Shown one piece after another: positions 61,280 to 64,000 of a stretch of DNA of 64,000 bases (within the stretch, counting starts at the first letter, position 1; each line of letters starts with the position of its first letter). This DNA is from Maridesulfovibrio salexigens DSM 2638 (GTDB lineage: Bacteria > Desulfobacterota > Desulfovibrionia > Desulfovibrionales > Desulfovibrionaceae), in assembly GCF_000023445.1 (NCBI RefSeq), contig NC_012881.1:3091501-3155500 (forward strand), read 5' to 3'. A program made the translations under genes and the position numbers. The notes under the pieces were generated by a model that worked only from the letters and a program-made list of their open reading frames with translations, was not told the origin of the DNA and ran no database searches.

Positions 61280-61960
61280 ATGAAAAAGATACACGAGCTT
61301 AACAAAATCTCCCTTTTCGCAGGACTCAGTGCTGAACAGCTGGAAAAACTCGAACAGATCGTTGTTCCTCGTGAATTAAAGAAAGGTGAACAGATTTTTA
61401 GCGCAGGCGGTGATGCGACAGGTTTTTACTCAATTAAATCCGGGAAGGTAAAAATTTACCGGGAATCACTGGCTGGGAAGGAACAGATTATTCATATTTT
61501 CGGAGCCGGAGAAATTTTCGGAGAGGTGCCGGTATTTCAAGGAGCATGTTATCCGGCAAGTTCGGTAACACTTGCCAAGTCAAAGCTTCTTTACTTTCCA
61601 CGCGACAGTTTCGAAAGAGTCATTCGCGAAGACCCGGACCTCGCCATGTCCATGCTGGCCCTGCTTTCAGGAAGATTGCGTCAACTGGTCAATCAGGTGG
61701 CGGCACTCAGCCTCAGCGAAGTCCCGGCAAGACTGGCCAGCTACCTGCTCCTGCTCAAGTCCACCCAAAATTCCAATATACTGGAACTGGACCTGCCCAA
61801 AGGCTTGATCGCCTCCTATCTGGGGACCATTCAGGAAACCCTCTCCCGTGTCTTCAAAAAAATGAGTGAACAGGGGCTTATCAAAGTTGAGCGCAAGACA
61901 ATTGAGATTATTGATGAAGCTTCACTGGAGTTGATCGCCAGTGGAGAAGAGCAGCTTTAG
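61280..61960 (+). CDS. hcpR: CRP/FNR-family regulator, HcpR type
   Basis: 226 residues. N-terminal cyclic-nucleotide-type sensor domain (KISLFAGLSAEQLEKLEQ, IKSGKVKIYRES, FGAGEIFGEVPVFQG), then a dimer helix, and a C-terminal winged HTH with LIASYLGTIQETLSRVFKKM as the recognition helix region. No FNR-type N-terminal cysteines. HcpR proteins sense NO through haem and turn on hcp. A dyad upstream (61231) fits autoregulation. Its stop overlaps that of cheV by two bases on the opposite strand. Confidence 0.87.
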   Translation: MKKIHELNKISLFAGLSAEQLEKLEQIVVPRELKKGEQIFSAGGDATGFYSIKSGKVKIYRESLAGKEQIIHIFGAGEIFGEVPVFQGACYPASSVTLAKSKLLYFPRDSFERVIREDPDLAMSMLALLSGRLRQLVNQVAALSLSEVPARLASYLLLLKSTQNSNILELDLPKGLIASYLGTIQETLSRVFKKMSEQGLIKVERKTIEIIDEASLELIASGEEQL

Positions 61961-62961
61961 CCTTTACATTTATAAATATCATCCAGGTCCACCCGCGCCT
62001 GCTTTACCAGTGTGGCAATCTGTGGCTTGGAGTACTGGCGGTTCGCTCCGACTGCATCACCTTTATGCAGTAACTCTTCAGTAATAAGAGATGAGAAAAG
62101 ATAAACGGTCAGATCCCGCAAATTTGGGTCTTCTTTGATACGCTTAGTCAGAGCGTGACCGTCCATTCCCGGCATTTCAATGTCCGAGACAATCAGCTGT
62201 ACGAATTCGGACACATGAAGTCCGGTTTTGGATACTTTAGCAGAAATTTCTTGAAGAGCCTTCCAGATTTCAAGCCCGTTCGGGTAAGCATCAACTTCAA
62301 ACCCGCCCCGCTCAAGTGAATTTTTCACCAGATTTCGCATGGAACGCGAATCGTCAGCACAGATAGCCTGATAAACGCATTCTACAGACTCTTCCACTTC
62401 TTCAAGAGCTGCCTTGTCACGGTCAGGATTCAAATCTTCCATGGCCTGCTCAAGATCTAGCACCTGCAGGATGCGGTCAGGATCGGTAAGCTTTACTGTG
62501 CCGATGATGGTGCCTTCAGCATATTTAGCCATGTTGCCTTGCAGTGATTCAAGCTCACTCCAACTGACACGGTGAATACGGTTAACCCCGGAAACGAGAA
62601 AAGCACTTACAACTTCATTAAACTCAGTAACCAAAACCATACGCCGGTCTTTGGAAACAGGTTCCATACGCAGCCAACCGCTAAGGTCAATGAGAGGAAT
62701 GACAGTCCCCATAAACTCAAACATTCCCAGAACCAGAGGACTCTTGGTATCAATAGAGGACGAAACTCTTGAAACAGATCCTTCCTTCTTGTGTCCGGAA
62801 AAATTTTTCAGATCTGCTTCGCGGACTATCTTCTTAACTTTGGCTACGTTCAGGCCGAATGACCAACGCTTGTATGAATCGCCGCTACCCTCATCAAGGT
62901 AAAGTTCCAGAAGCTCAACTTCATTGGTTCCGGACTCAAGCAGAATTTTACTCCCCGTCAT
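61957..62961 (-). CDS. CheV-type chemotaxis adaptor (CheW plus receiver)
   Basis: 334 residues. CheW-like domain (~1-180; YLDEGSGDSYKRWSFGLNVAKVKKIVRE, VLGMFEFMGTVIPLIDLSGWL, RMVLVTEFNEVVSAFLVSGVNRIHRVSW) and a receiver domain (~195-325) with CADDS, phospho-acceptor in IVSDIEMPGMDG, LFSSL and Lys at QYSKPQ. CheV links chemoreceptors to a kinase and adapts by phosphorylation. No receptor is nearby; it may serve the CheA-type array of the cell or of this window. Confidence 0.93.
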   Translation of the reverse strand: MTGSKILLESGTNEVELLELYLDEGSGDSYKRWSFGLNVAKVKKIVREADLKNFSGHKKEGSVSRVSSSIDTKSPLVLGMFEFMGTVIPLIDLSGWLRMEPVSKDRRMVLVTEFNEVVSAFLVSGVNRIHRVSWSELESLQGNMAKYAEGTIIGTVKLTDPDRILQVLDLEQAMEDLNPDRDKAALEEVEESVECVYQAICADDSRSMRNLVKNSLERGGFEVDAYPNGLEIWKALQEISAKVSKTGLHVSEFVQLIVSDIEMPGMDGHALTKRIKEDPNLRDLTVYLFSSLITEELLHKGDAVGANRQYSKPQIATLVKQARVDLDDIYKCKG

Positions 62962-63084
62962 TACTGGCTATCCCCTCAATTAACTTTAAAAACTTAATCA
63001 ATTTTCTAGACCTGAGTCATGAGTTACCGCACCTGACACTTTCAGTCCAGCACTCTAAGTAAAAAGCACCGAATTGCCATTTAC

Positions 63085-64000
63085 TTAACTTTTTAGTTTC
63101 TGTTTCAGGGCCGCAAGCATGTTGTTAAAAACAAAACTCCAGTCTCCCGGCTTTTTCTGACGAAAAAGCGTCATGCTGGGATACCAGGGAGAATCCTTGC
63201 GCTTACGCATCCAGCGCCAGTCCGGGTTGTAGGGAATCGCCACCCACACGGGTATATTCAAAGCTCCGGCCAGATGTGCAACTGAAGTATCCACAGTAAT
63301 AATAAGATCCAGCTGCTCCATCACCTTGGCCGTATCTGCAAAATCCTCACAGCCGTTTCCGAGATCCCGTACCAGAACTCCGCAGCCGAACTCCTCGCGT
63401 TGCTTTGTTTCCGGTCCCTTTTGTAGGGAATAAACAGTAACACCGGGGAGTCCGGCAAAGGGCATGAAGTTTTCAATGCTCACAGAGCGGTTGTGATCAT
63501 TTTTATGGGTCGGCTTACCGGCCCAGACAATGCCGATCTTAAATTTAGTCCCTTCCGGGACATGAACCGGGAATCCTGCTTGTGCCGGAGCAGTGAGGTA
63601 AGGACACTCACGGGGAATGGACTTCAGATCATGTTTCAAAATCCTCGGTAGACTGATCAACGGGCTCTGAAAATCAAATTCCGGTAATTTATCACCGCCA
63701 CTCACAATTTTTTCAATACCGCCCATTCCTTCCAGCAATGAAATCAATTCCGGCTGGCACTCAAAAATAACCCTACCTCCGGCTTCGGCAACAAGCGGAA
63801 GATAGCGGCAAAAGTTCAAGGTATCCCCGAAGCCCTGCTCATGATAAATGAAAATTCTTTTCCCGTTTAAGGGGGAGCCATCCCAAAGAGGCTGACGGAA
63901 ATGGCGGGGAGCCAGCTCTTTACGCTTCCAGCGGTATTCATAAAGCTCAAAGCCGTTTATGAAGTCACCGTTGGATAATAAAGCCAATGACTTATCCCAG
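63085..64000 (-). CDS. Glycosyltransferase of the TPR/GT9-like group, N-terminus outside window
   Basis: The frame is open to the window edge, so 305 C-terminal residues are visible; the first visible codons read WDKSLALLSNGDFINGFELYEYRW, the end of a TPR-like repeat. The catalytic part shows GKRIFIYHEQGFGDTLNFCRYLPLV, then FKIGIVWAGKPTHKND and LDLIITVDTSVAHLAGALNIPVWVAIPYNPDWRW, the GT-B donor site of GT9-like enzymes. Such TPR-linked enzymes often act in flagellin or surface glycosylation. The ORF start at TTG 63987 is not a real start. Confidence 0.82.
   Translation of the reverse strand, partial: WDKSLALLSNGDFINGFELYEYRWKRKELAPRHFRQPLWDGSPLNGKRIFIYHEQGFGDTLNFCRYLPLVAEAGGRVIFECQPELISLLEGMGGIEKIVSGGDKLPEFDFQSPLISLPRILKHDLKSIPRECPYLTAPAQAGFPVHVPEGTKFKIGIVWAGKPTHKNDHNRSVSIENFMPFAGLPGVTVYSLQKGPETKQREEFGCGVLVRDLGNGCEDFADTAKVMEQLDLIITVDTSVAHLAGALNIPVWVAIPYNPDWRWMRKRKDSPWYPSMTLFRQKKPGDWSFVFNNMLAALKQKLKS

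Noticed and set aside
1-64000. tRNA, rRNA, CRISPR array, prophage or insertion sequence
   Set aside because: No T-loop consensus, rRNA segment, regular spacer-repeat array, integrase, transposase or phage structural gene was seen in either strand.

Overview
The window looks like a chromosomal segment of a marine, sulfate-reducing Desulfovibrio-type bacterium (Desulfovibrionales, probably the Maridesulfovibrio branch). The evidence is the gene content: a class II CbiK chelatase, a hybrid cluster protein (Hcp) under an HcpR-type regulator, a single-cluster ferredoxin, a corrinoid-activation (RACE) protein, and many two-component and c-di-GMP proteins. Moderate GC content and a recurrent intergenic repeat fit the same group. 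The species call is inference. I see no rRNA, tRNA, CRISPR array, phage module or insertion sequence, so this is mostly core genome.

Layout. 1-3.5 kb: the start of a TrmH-type RNA methyltransferase leaving the window, then a receiver / Hpt / CheA-like operon in which the CheA is split. 3.7-9.8 kb: a periplasmic solute-binding protein, cbiK, a RACE protein overlapping an Rsm22-type methyltransferase, and overlapping lipB-lipA. 10.1-14.5 kb: two response regulators and a sensor kinase. 14.5-19.4 kb: a DUF4198 periplasmic protein behind a Fur-like site, divergent from a four-gene ATP-grasp / aspartyl-protease / transglutaminase-7TM / lipoprotein operon. 19.4-29.4 kb, minus strand: the run yicC-DUF370-gmk-pyrF-TPR-recJ, then mtaB, a DEAD-box helicase, an orphan methyltransferase and a YprB-like nuclease. 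29.6-33.4 kb: a PilZ-like membrane protein and a GT9 glycosyltransferase with two small helical partners. 33.7-42.9 kb: acs, pirin, nitroreductase, an OFA-type transporter, tag, an LSm-like protein and a large radical-SAM fusion.

43-54 kb, minus strand: a diguanylate cyclase, an HD-GYP phosphodiesterase flanked by ~97-bp direct repeats, ssb, an unusual biotin-dependent carboxylase locus, a PilZ protein and motAB. 54-55.7 kb: purine nucleoside phosphorylase and an FlgO-like lipoprotein. 55.8-62 kb: an apparent nitrosative-stress regulon (ferredoxin, Hcp, small ferredoxin, NapH-like membrane protein, small sulfite-reductase-like protein) next to hcpR, with three palindromic HcpR-type sites. The window ends with cheV and a partial glycosyltransferase.

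Themes. Much of the window is signalling and motility: split CheA, CheV, MotAB, two PilZ proteins, a GGDEF, an active HD-GYP and a degenerate HD-GYP. The items most worth a second look are the direct repeats around the HD-GYP gene, the divergent carboxylase genes, the duplicated operator and double start of hcp, the RimK-type operon, the LSm-like protein, the terminator abutting the helicase start, and the dispersed intergenic repeat family.
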